This document shows, in pieces, positions 10,196 through 19,100 of a stretch of 64,000 nucleotides of DNA. How positions within the stretch are numbered: the stretch's first letter is position 1; each line of letters opens with the position of its first letter. The stretch is from Henricia sp. BOLD:AAB3569. Lineage: Eukaryota > Echinodermata > Asteroidea > Spinulosida > Echinasteridae. The stretch spans positions 310,001-374,000 of the forward strand of contig JBBELK010000534.1 of NCBI GenBank assembly GCA_037783545.1, read 5' to 3'. The position numbers were made by a program, and so were the translations under genes. Below the pieces are notes generated by a model. That model was not told the DNA's origin and searched no databases. It saw only the letters and a list, made by a program, of their open reading frames with translations.

Positions 10196-10860
10196 GTCTT
10201 ATCGGGATTTGAACCCGAGACATCTGACTCACGGGCAGATGCTCTACCAGCTGAGCTATGAGGCACAGTAGTTTATCCCTCAAGTTTCCCCAAGACCTCT
10301 GACACACCAGTCAGATGCTCTACCATGCAGCTGAGCTATGAGGCACAGTAGTATATCTCTCTAGATTCCCCAAGTTCTCCGACACATCAGTCAGATGCTC
10401 TACCAGCTGAGCTATGAGGCACAGTGGTATACTCTGACACACCAGTCAGATGCTCTACCATGCAGCTGAGCTATGAGGCACAGTAGTATATCCCTCAAGA
10501 TTCTCCAAGTTCTCCGACACACCAGTCAGATGCTCTACCAGCTGAGCTATGAGGCACAGTGGTATACTCCCTCAGGTTTTCCTCAAGACCTCCGACACAC
10601 CGGGCAGATGCTGTACCAGCTGAGCTATGAGGCACAGTCGTATACTCCCACAGGTCCCCCCCCCCCCCCCCACCCCCAAGACCTCTGACACACGGGGCAG
10701 ATGCTCTACCAGCCGAGCTATGGGGCAGTGGTATATACTCCCTCTGGTTTTCTCTAAGACCTATGACACGCTGGGCAGATGTTCTACCAGCTGAGCTACG
10801 AGGCACAGTCGTATACTCCGTCCGCTTTTCCCCAAGACCTCTGATACACTGGGCAAAAAC
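10196..10860 (-). repeat. Tandem array of tRNA-like half units
   Basis: On the minus strand, about eight copies of a unit containing TGTGCCTCATAGCTCAGCTG then GTAGAGCATCTG (a perfect Pol III box A region) lie head to tail at roughly 80-bp spacing. One unit is shortened to about 53 bp and one lengthened by a poly-C tract (10656-10671). Only the outermost copy (10196-10270) keeps a box B, CGGGTTCAAATCCCG. The linkers between units (TAGTATACTCCCTCA and similar) also repeat. None folds into a full tRNA: the acceptor stem is not complementary and the anticodon loop is too long. Confidence 0.85.
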
Positions 10861-11230
10861 ACCAGGGTGAGTGAACCTTTAAGCCCCAACAAAAGCTTGA
10901 CCCAGATTTTCCAGGGCAAACCAAGATTGTCTGGCAGGCTTTCATGATGTTTGTGTACAAATCAAATTCCACTCATTTTAGGGGCTTTTACCACTAGAAA
11001 TCAATCATCCTGTCATTGTTCAAGGTAAAAGACCTCTGGTCAACATTTGACAAATAATTGTGCTCACCCAACATGATTATTACGACCAATCCCCACCGTA
11101 CTGTTGAAAACAGTACCTGTGGGTTGGTGCAACAATGCATGGATTTTTGCTTAGTGCTGTGTAGGGTTAATGGTTTATGTGTCTTGTTTTTACAGAAGCT
11201 AGGACATACATCGAAGATGGGAGAAAATAC
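10861..11230. repeat. Interspersed repeat shared with 61450-61700 and 37050/37880-37985
   Basis: Shared words in order: TTTAAGCCCC, AAGCTTGACC, ATTTTCCAG, GTCTGGCAG, ATGTTTGTGTACAAA, AGGGGCTTTTAC, AATCAATCAT, AAAGACCTCTGGTC, TGTGCTCA and CAACATGATTATTA. Family unknown. Confidence 0.65.
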
Positions 11231-11424
11231 CACCGCTACCTGTTGAAGTAGTACTTCAATTTAAAATATATATATAAACATTTAGGTACCTGTGACATCA
11301 CTGAAATCGCAGCTTACAAAATGGCAAAATTTGCTACTGCATATAAAAGCATGAACAATTTAGACAAAAAATACATTGCACACTTTAGTAATAGTGCTGT
11401 AGAGTCCACCATAAGTCCCTGTAT

Positions 11425-11640
11425 CTTAAAGACAGATTACATGATAGGCAAACTTTTAAAAACGGGAACAACAGCATTACACAACTAGAGAGCAATGTTG
11501 ATAAACTGCCTTGTAGAAATTTCAGCCACATATGTGCAGTTAATACTTCAGTTGGCAATTTCTCCAACAAAGGCATCATTCTACAAACTAAGGCATCATC
11601 ATTGTAACCATTGCTATCAACACTTAGTGGGGTTTTTCTC
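11425..11640 (+). mobile_element. ACCTTCAGTTGGCAATTTCT MITE family, copy 2 (internally deleted)
   Basis: Retains AAACTTTTAAAAACGGGAAC, TTGATAAACTGCCTTGTAGA, TTCAGCCACATATG and GTTGGCAATTTCTCC but lacks about 100 bp of the middle. Confidence 0.75.
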
Positions 11641-11814
11641 GTGTTTTTTGTTTTCTTCTTTTTAAAATTAATATTTATCAAATCTTAAAAATTATGCTCA
11701 TCCCCATCACTCCTTAATCCTCCAAAATCAATACGATTTTACATACACCCTAGGGAGTTAGTGTTAACGCACTTATTCAGTATTTTTAAGCAATAGTGGA
11801 AAATGTAGATTCAT

Positions 11815-12355
11815 ATTATTGAAATGCTCAATAACTTTATGCACAGTTTTTGCTGCATATGAAGGATTACTTGTGTAGAAAGACAATACTACTGTTCATT
11901 TTGATGCCCCATGACATTTTTCAACTTTGAAAATTTCTTCACATAAACTCACTGAAAGAGGGCGCTGTTTGGGGCATGTCACTCTAGGAACACAGCAGAA
12001 AAGCAAAGAACTGGAATTGTGGAAAAATTATGCAGTTTCCAGACTCAGTTTTTCATGGTTTGCAACAGGCAACATGTTAAACAAACCTAGACTGTCATGG
12101 GTTACAACATTTTCAGCAAGTTGGAGAAAATTGTGGAAACTTTTGTGCAGTTGAATGAGATTTGTCTGTGTTTTCCTAATGTGACATCACCACTTTGCTC
12201 ATGCATATGTAAATTTTCATTAGCATAAAAATCAAAAACCTTGATTTTAACCCCCCAAACGACTTTCAAGTAGGGTTTTTATGATTGTAAAATAAGGGAC
12301 TAGTTCCGTAGCACAGATTTCATTGATAAAAACACCATTTCAGGGCCCTTTAAGA
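11815..12355. repeat. TTAAAGGGCCC-type repeat, copy 1
   Basis: Shares in order with 60388-60905: GCATATGAAGGATTACTTGT, ACTGTTCATTT, CAACTTTGAA, GAGGGCGCTGTTTGG, TTTTCATGG, AACATGT and CATTAGCATAAAAA. It ends ATTTCAGGGCCCTTTAA. The 75-codon ORF within it is an artefact. Confidence 0.65.
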
Positions 12356-12476
12356 ATGAAAGTGAATTGCAAGAAAACATTCATTTCTAGAACTGTCCAA
12401 AAATGCAGCAGAAATTTGACCAAACATTAAAACAAAGCAAGATATTTTTTGGTATGGTGCCAAACTTGGGATGAGA

Positions 12477-12720
12477 GAAAAATCTCATTGGTCTCATCAG
12501 GATTCGAACCCGAGACCTCCGACTCACCGGGCAGATAGTCTACTAGCTGAGCTATAAGGGACAGTGGTATACTCCCTACGAACTAAGAGGCAAATTGGGT
12601 TATTAGGATAAACCTGGGGAGTATACCACTGTGCCTTATAGCTCAGCTGGTAGAGCATCTTTCCAATGAGTCAGAGGTCTCGGGTTCAAATCCTGATAAG
12701 GCCCATGTGATTTTTCTCTC
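12477..12720. repeat. Inverted pair of tRNA-like SINE heads
   Basis: A minus-strand copy (12477-12567) and a plus-strand copy (12617-12712) face each other around a spacer of about 45 bp. The plus copy has box A TAGCTCAGCTGGTAGAGCA and box B CGGGTTCAAATCCTG, and its TGCCTTA/TAAGGCC acceptor arms pair over six bases. The anticodon arm is irregular, so this is a tRNA-like SINE or pseudogene. The whole segment is a large potential hairpin. Confidence 0.75.
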
Positions 12721-13289
12721 ATCTAAAGCAAGATATTAAGAAGGAATGTTTGTGTAAACTGTTCCCTAATCTTGGGCAGAAAGTATCTTTTGCACAAACA
12801 ATGCTGAACACTGCAACTTTAACAAAACCAAGTTGAAAATAAAAGAAGTAAATTTTCGAATGTTTAAATTTAAACTTTATTCAGTCACCATCTAGTAAAG
12901 ATACTAAACAACTGGCCCAATTAGACTTTGGTAGGAAAATAGTAAAGCTTCAAAAAAATGATGCAGGAAATAAAAATAAATTATTGAGCAATTGAAGGTG
13001 GAAATTTGTTATTTCAGTTTTTAGCGTATTTCCAGTTTTCAAAATTCACGTCTAAATTAATTTCTTAATAACACTCCCTGCTTTATGAATACAATAGGAA
13101 AGATATCTCTTCAAAATGAACAATGACTCCACGTAACCACAACAAAATTTATAATACTTTCTAAATTTGAACTTTTAAACTAAAAATATTGTTTACTTTT
13201 ATTAGAGCGTGTACTTTGACTATTAGCTGTTATTGATTATGTGCGCCATTTTTCTGCTATAAAACTTCAGTCTGTACTAAGACAGAGAT
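12721..13289. other. AT-rich gap
   Basis: No gene or known repeat recognised; A/T-rich with scattered short ORFs below any useful length. Confidence 0.3.
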
Positions 13290-13545
13290 AGCAGGGTTGT
13301 AGTCGAGTCCACCACAAGTCCTCACAAGCCTTCACAAGTCCACCACAAGTCCCTGGGTCTTAATTAAATTCACAAGCTATTCGAATAAACCCCAACGAAG
13401 GCATTTTTTTGTGCGTGTTCATCCTTTGCTTCTTGTTACTGGACTTGTGACGGACTTGTGCGGGACTTGTCACAGACATGGGATTTTATCGGCTCTGGAC
13501 TTGTGAAAGACTTGTGATGGACTCGACTACATGATTGGAAAACTT
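13290..13545. mobile_element. ACAAGTCC subterminal-repeat TIR element, copy 1
   Basis: Ends GGTTGTAGTCGAGTCCACCA and TGATGGACTCGACTACATGA. Several ACAAGTCC or GGACTTGT words cluster on each side, a pattern typical of transposase binding sites. A second copy, 49305-49858, is split by a SINE. Confidence 0.75.
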
Positions 13546-13599
13546 ACACAAAAGAGTTATCTCTATGTGTGATTGAGGATGTGTATGATAAAAACTAGC

Positions 13600-13880
13600 C
13601 TGTGTACAAGTCAGCTCAGTACCTCATCTACATTCCAAGAAAACGAAAAATGAATGAATGAAAATTTTTTCTATGCTTTCAAGAAATTTTGCTATGCTGC
13701 ACAGAAAATAGCCATATTACCACAGTAGTCAAGGGTCTAGTTACGTTCACATGAGGGCGCCCGCTCAAAAAAATGCATGTACACACGCATTTATATAAAG
13801 TCATCTTCAAATATAGTTTTCTTTAAAAAAAAAAAACAAAAAAAACAGTTGGATCCACTTTTCATCTTCTATGTGAATAA
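13600..13880. repeat. Interspersed repeat shared with 3930-4245
   Basis: See the words listed for 3930-4245. This copy contains an ATGAATGAATGAAAA slippage tract and a poly-A run near 13830. Confidence 0.6.
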
Positions 13881-13904
13881 GATTTTCTGGACAAATTAGC
13901 GGTG

Positions 13905-14930
13905 TGCCAAAAAAGTGAATATTTGATCTTCCATCGAATGTTCGAATAGCATTTTACCGAATCAAATATTCGGTACGACCATTTTTTTTTCTTCATCAGA
14001 CCAAACAAATATATTATCCAGTTCGGAAGTATTTTGGAATGAATATCCTGTGGGGGAATTACAGAATGTTTTATTGAATAACGCAGCCCTTTTGGTTGCC
14101 GAAACGGCAGCTTTCTTTGATGTCACATTTTGTGTTCGACAACAGTCCAGTGTGCAAGTTGCAACATGGAACTTATGGTTTGTGCAGGACGGAGCCAACA
14201 TTAATTCATGCAAAAGGGTACTGCCCCCTAACCATAGACCTCACAAACCCAGCTCGAACTATACACCAATCCGGTAACGAAGGTCTCCTCCCTGCATATC
14301 CGCCATAGCTGGGGGGCGTCCAATGCATGGGCTGTGCGTTGTGTTGCTGTTAGAACGAAAAGCGCTCATCCATTACATGCACAAACGAGGCTCCTTCGCG
14401 TATACGCGACGCGCCCGCCTTTGCGTACACGCGACGCACACAACCCTACAAAGACGCGCAACTTGTTCGAAGTAAACAAATGCAGCTTCAGCAACAGCAA
14501 AAACATACAGTTCATTCAGTGGAAGCCCCCCAGCTATGGCGGATGTACAGGGAAGGAGACCTTATTACCGGATTGGTGTATAGCTTCAGTGTTGTGACGA
14601 CTCGTGGCTGTAAGCAAATCGAGCATGCAACGAGGCGGCCGATTGGCATCGAAGAAGGCTGCTGAAAGAATCCTGCATAGCAGAGGCGGATCCAGCATCA
14701 TTAAATAGGAATTTAAAATACAATTCCTGTATTTTAATGAGGCTAGATCCGCCTCTGCATAATAGCACACATGCGGGAAGAACACTCAACAACTTCAGGT
14801 TCGGATATACTGATTTCGATAAATAACATTGCACAAAATTGGGCGGATTTTTTTAAAAATAGCTCATAGATCGAATATCGAATTTCGAATAGTCAATTAT
14901 TCGAAAATGCACAGGCCTAGGTCAAATGCT
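13905..14930. repeat. Nested inverted repeats: TTCGAATA-rich ends, a CCGCCATAGCTGGGGGGC foldback and a small hairpin
   Basis: The outer flanks (13905-13975 and 14855-14910) are rich in TTCGAATA and ATTCGAATT words. Inside, 14215-14320 and 14520-14605 are inverted copies (ACACCAATCCGGTAACGAAG, ATATCCGCCATAGCTGGGGG against their complements). The spacer between them repeats CGCGTATACGCGACGC-like words. At 14680-14758 a separate hairpin has arms GCAGAGGCGGATCCAGC and GCTAGATCCGCCTCTGC. All ORFs here are repeat-derived. Confidence 0.7.
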
Positions 14931-15022
14931 CGATTAAAATGTTGGGACAGTGCAAATCCTGTATTTAGGCTTTACCAAAGGAAAAATTGACGAGTTGGCG
15001 CTGTAAGAACGAAAAAATCTAT

Positions 15023-15556
15023 TTAAAGGAGCGTGTCCAGATCACATATTTTTTAGCCGCACATTTCTCCCATGGGTGTTGAGATTTTAATACCATATCA
15101 TTTGTCATATTTTTCAGATTACCATTCTGAAATTTCGCACTATTTATTTCTGGTATTCATACCAAGGATTCCTTAATAGTGCTCGCAAGCGTGAGGAAAC
15201 CCATGAAGAATTAGAATTAGAAATGGCCAGAGACACCGGGGAATATCCCCTTGCTCTTCACGAAAGAATGGTCTGGGATCTTTAGAGTGCGTTACCATTA
15301 CCTAACACACTGGACCAACGGTTTTACATCCCTTCCGAAGGATGGAGCAAGTGTGGTTGAGTGCCTTGCCCAAGGGCAGTTACATAGAACAGTGCAGTTA
15401 TTACATCAACATTTTTGCTTCCACATCCAAAATGGAGATTGCAAATTTCCCGTTTTCTTCCCATGGATAGTATTTTGGGGAGGTATTTTATATGATTAGA
15501 ACAGTGGGTTAGAACAAAATCCATTTTCTGGAAAAATCTGAACAAGCTCCTTTTAA
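15023..15556. mobile_element. GAGCGTGTCCAGAT MITE, copy 1, interrupted by a SINE
   Basis: Left end TTAAAGGAGCGTGTCCAGAT, right end CTGAACAAGCTCCTTTTAA. A reverse-oriented SINE body (about 15140-15385) sits in the middle and replaces roughly 70 bp of the MITE interior. It lies directly downstream of the FBPase stop. Confidence 0.8.
15140..15385 (-). repeat. SINE 3' body (CTTGCCCAAGG family), inside the MITE
   Basis: Plus-strand words GAGACACCGGGGAA, TTCACGAAAGAATG, CTGGGATCTTTAGAGTGCGT, TACATCCCTTCCGAAGGATG and AGTGCCTTGCCCAAGGGCA match the tail of the SINE at 49437-49790 in reverse. The tRNA head is missing. Confidence 0.75.
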
Positions 15557-15613
15557 GACTGCTTACTACTTTCAAACCTGCCCTCCACCGATTTTAAGCC
15601 ATCATCCAGTTGA

Positions 15614-15802
15614 CTACTTCTTGTGTTTTGCAACAATAGCCAAGAATTCCTGTACATCTTCTTTAGACCCCATGATAACTGGACATCGCTGATGAATGTT
15701 CGTGGGTTTCACGTCTAAAATGTTTCCTTCGCCGGTCGTCGCTAAACCGCCGGCTTGCTCCACAATGTACGCCATGGGGTTACTTTCGTAGAAAAGTCGC
15801 AG
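15614..15802 (-). CDS. FBP1: FBPase coding exon 6, C-terminus and stop (residues 276-337)
   Basis: 189 nt including the TAG stop at 15614-15616, acceptor CCACAG ending at 15803. It encodes [12 protein letters not shown] with metal-ligand E281, the AGGLATTG loop and the [12 protein letters not shown] segment, ending AKHKK. The end matches the usual family C-terminus. A MITE (15023-15556) starts about 60 nt downstream, so the 3' UTR is largely transposon-derived. An AATAAA on the minus strand occurs near 15143-15148. Intron 5 is 15803-16625. Confidence 0.95.
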   Translation of the reverse strand: MRLFYESNPMAYIVEQAGGLATTGEGNILDVKPTNIHQRCPVIMGSKEDVQEFLAIVAKHKK

Positions 15803-16161
15803 CTGTGGAGAGTGAGAACAGCAAGTATTGGGCTACGGTCAAAAGAATATATTATATATATTTACTTTTTCCTGTATAGGACGACCGGTTAGGAGTTAAA
15901 AAGGGATGTTACGACGACCGGCCGCGTTAGGACGACCAGTTATCGGTCGTCTTAACGCTTTTTTGCTCTAAAACCATATTTTTTTGTCAAAAACCATTTT
16001 TATTAGGTTTCTCACGATTTTTATTAGGTTTGTAACCATTTCGGTCTAGGTGGCGAAAAACATTTTTATGAGAACTTTAAGTCGAGAAAATTGGTGTCAA
16101 CGTTTTAGTGGTCCCCCAGAGCACTCTGCCCAAAACGGTCGTCCTATACTGGAAAAAGTAA

Positions 16162-16195
<34 letters not shown>

Positions 16196-19100
16196 AAAGT
16201 GATTTAGCCGGCTACCAATCAGTCGTGTGTGATTCTAACCATAGCCAGAGGTCTCAGCTTCAAAGCCGATGATCACACAATTAGCCGTTTGCGTGTTTCG
16301 CATGAATAGCGTCTGGTGTCCTGACTTACTTCCTTTCACATGCACACTTAGTATCCACTTGACCAGACTAAATTTTTGTTTCTAAGTGGTGCAAGCGGCA
16401 GGTGTAAATAACAATGAATACTGCAGTTTTAGAGGTGAGAGGGAAAACCCCAACACAATTCTGTATAGGGGAAACCCACAAAAATCAAGCAGGGACTGAG
16501 AACCCAATCCACATACTGACCTGGACGGGATTCGAACCAGTGCCACAGAGGGAATCCTGTAAGCCCCCTTTGTTTTGTGCTTCCAACTAATTTGAATGTG
16601 TACGTCAGGTCTTTATTTCACATACCTTTCCTTTTGGGCTTTTCTTGTGAGCTGGGTACAAGAAGATTCCACCATACACCAGAGTACGATGCATATCAGC
16701 TACCATGGAGCCGATGTAACGTAACCCGTATGCTGCTTGACCCTCCTGTGCAAAACATTTCATTCATTTATTCCATTTATTTACCCGGGGTGTTCCCAAA
16801 CAGTTAACTAGGACTGGTTTCCATTGGGCTGATCAAAATGGCATATTTAAAGATAGTATGTATGATAGGTAAACTGTTTTATCCCCCTGTGTGAGCAAAA
16901 ACCAGCTCCATACTTCGTCTAACTTTTGAGAAAACAGTCAAAAAAAGGTTTGCAGTAATTTCGCCCCAAAACTACTTTGCCCTGAACCACTTCGCCCTGA
17001 ACCATGGCCTGTGCACGAAGTGGTTTGGGGGCGAAGTGGCAGTTGGGTGAGGTAGTGTTTGGATGAAGTGATTTGGGGCGAAATGGCACTTGGGCGAAAT
17101 GGTTTTAGGGCGAATTGAATTTATGTCTCGTGAGACGAAAAATAATTGTTTTGCTCATTTCTCAAAGACTATAGCACTTCAGACAAAACCATTTCAGTGA
17201 AAGTTTTCTGCCGTCATCATGTTTATATCGTGTAAGTTATGTGTAAATCTGTGAACATTTCTGATTCTTTGAGATACCAATCATGTGTACTGCCTTTAAA
17301 TTAAATAATTTCACAATCGCATTTACAAGTGCAAACTGGAACAAGGTACAACTTTTACAATTGTTTTTCTTATTGTCGATTGGTAGATAGCACTGGGTGC
17401 TGGTTGAGACCATGCTACCATTTCCCAATTTAGCTACAGACAGTTTATCTTCAAGCAAACTTAAAGCTGTGATTTTGATTGGTGGATAAATTGCAACAAC
17501 AAAACCATCAATCCCCTGGCCTTCTAATTTTGTCTTTGGTCACACTCTGCCTAATGCACTCTGGTATTCCCAGTGGAGGCCGATAATAATTGACCCCGTT
17601 CTCACTAGAGAAATTGCTTCGTTCGATGAAGATTAGTTGATCATCGTTAGTTTATGAAGCGTGCGTTTACATATCACTTAACGAAGATCGTACGAAGATC
17701 GAATGAAGAGCGGTACCGTACACATTATGAGCAACCTCTAACGAAGATCGAATGAGGCTGTAGGAGGTCGTAGATGTGTGGTTCTCCAGTTTACACACAA
17801 CGTGCTTTGCAACCAGGTCTGCCAAACGGCTTCGTCGAACGAGGGAGCGTTTTCATTACAAATTTGCTTCATCGAATGAAGCGATTTCTTCATCGAATGA
17901 AGCAATTCTAATCATCGTCGAATGAAGAGGCGTGCATTTACATCAGGAAAACTCTTCGTCGAATCATCGTTGAATCATCGTCGAACGAAGCGATTTCTCT
18001 AGTGAGAACAGGGTCTACATGTATGTCAATGCCACAATTACATGTCACAATAAGTTGCACAGTGACATAAATGTCACAAGAGTTCTTCATTTCAGTTTTC
18101 AAATAAAAGTATATTCAATCATTTTAATACTTGCCTTTGAGACTTTTTTGCTGTCTACATATTCCTTGATAGCCTCGTCCCAATGCTCCGTGTAGCCCTC
18201 ATTTATGCTGTAAATCTTGCCTCGTGGCTTGATACGGATGTTACGCTCTGTCAGGATGAATTCGCCAATAGCCTAGACAGAAATTAAAAAGTAAGTTGCA
18301 TATTAAAATGCGAATTGCTAAATTACCAGAAAGTGCAGCACTGACAATTCTTTTTCCCGGGGCTAAAACAAAAGTGTGAACAGCTGTAAATTGTAACCAC
18401 AAAACTATTTACCAAAATTGTTGTAATTTTTTAAAGAAAATATAGTCCAATGGTATTAAAAGACTAATATTCTCACCATTAAAAGCCCAACAAGTTTGAC
18501 TTTCCAAACGAATGCACAAATGTCATCAATTGTTAGTCGTTCAGGGTTTGTTTTGCTCTACCCGACATTACCACTGTAATGTCGGGTGGGACTCGAACCC
18601 ACGACCTCCTGTGAACTAGGCAGACATCTTGCAAGGTTACATGTAGTCATGTCTGGTCTACTATAGACCTTTATCACTGTGCGGCCATCTTCCCTTTTCT
18701 CCAATTAAAATGAACGTAACCAAAACGAGGCTTGCAGAAAAAAATAGTTTGGTCCCGTTTTGAAATTGTTCATTGTGTGCATCACAATGGCACAGGCGTT
18801 GCGCGATCAAAAGAGCGCGTAGCGTGGACAGTGATTCTCAACGGGAGATACACGCGCTATTAGGGCATGACTGCACTGGTCACCGGTATTTTGCGAGGAA
18901 CCAGTTGACTAACCAAAGGCGTTCACACATAAACGTAAGTGCGCATGTATGTTGCCAGGAGCGTGTCAAGATCACATTTTTTAGCCACCCATTTTTCCCA
19001 TTGGTGTTGAGATTTTGATACCATATCATTTGTCATATTTTTTTCGTTACCATTCTGAAATTTGGCGTTGCTAATATTTTCGAAGATATTGTCAAAAACC

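Noticed and set aside
10196..10860. Cluster of real tRNA genes
   Set aside because: Box A is perfect but all except one unit lack box B, and the acceptor stems do not pair. They are tandem tRNA-like fragments.
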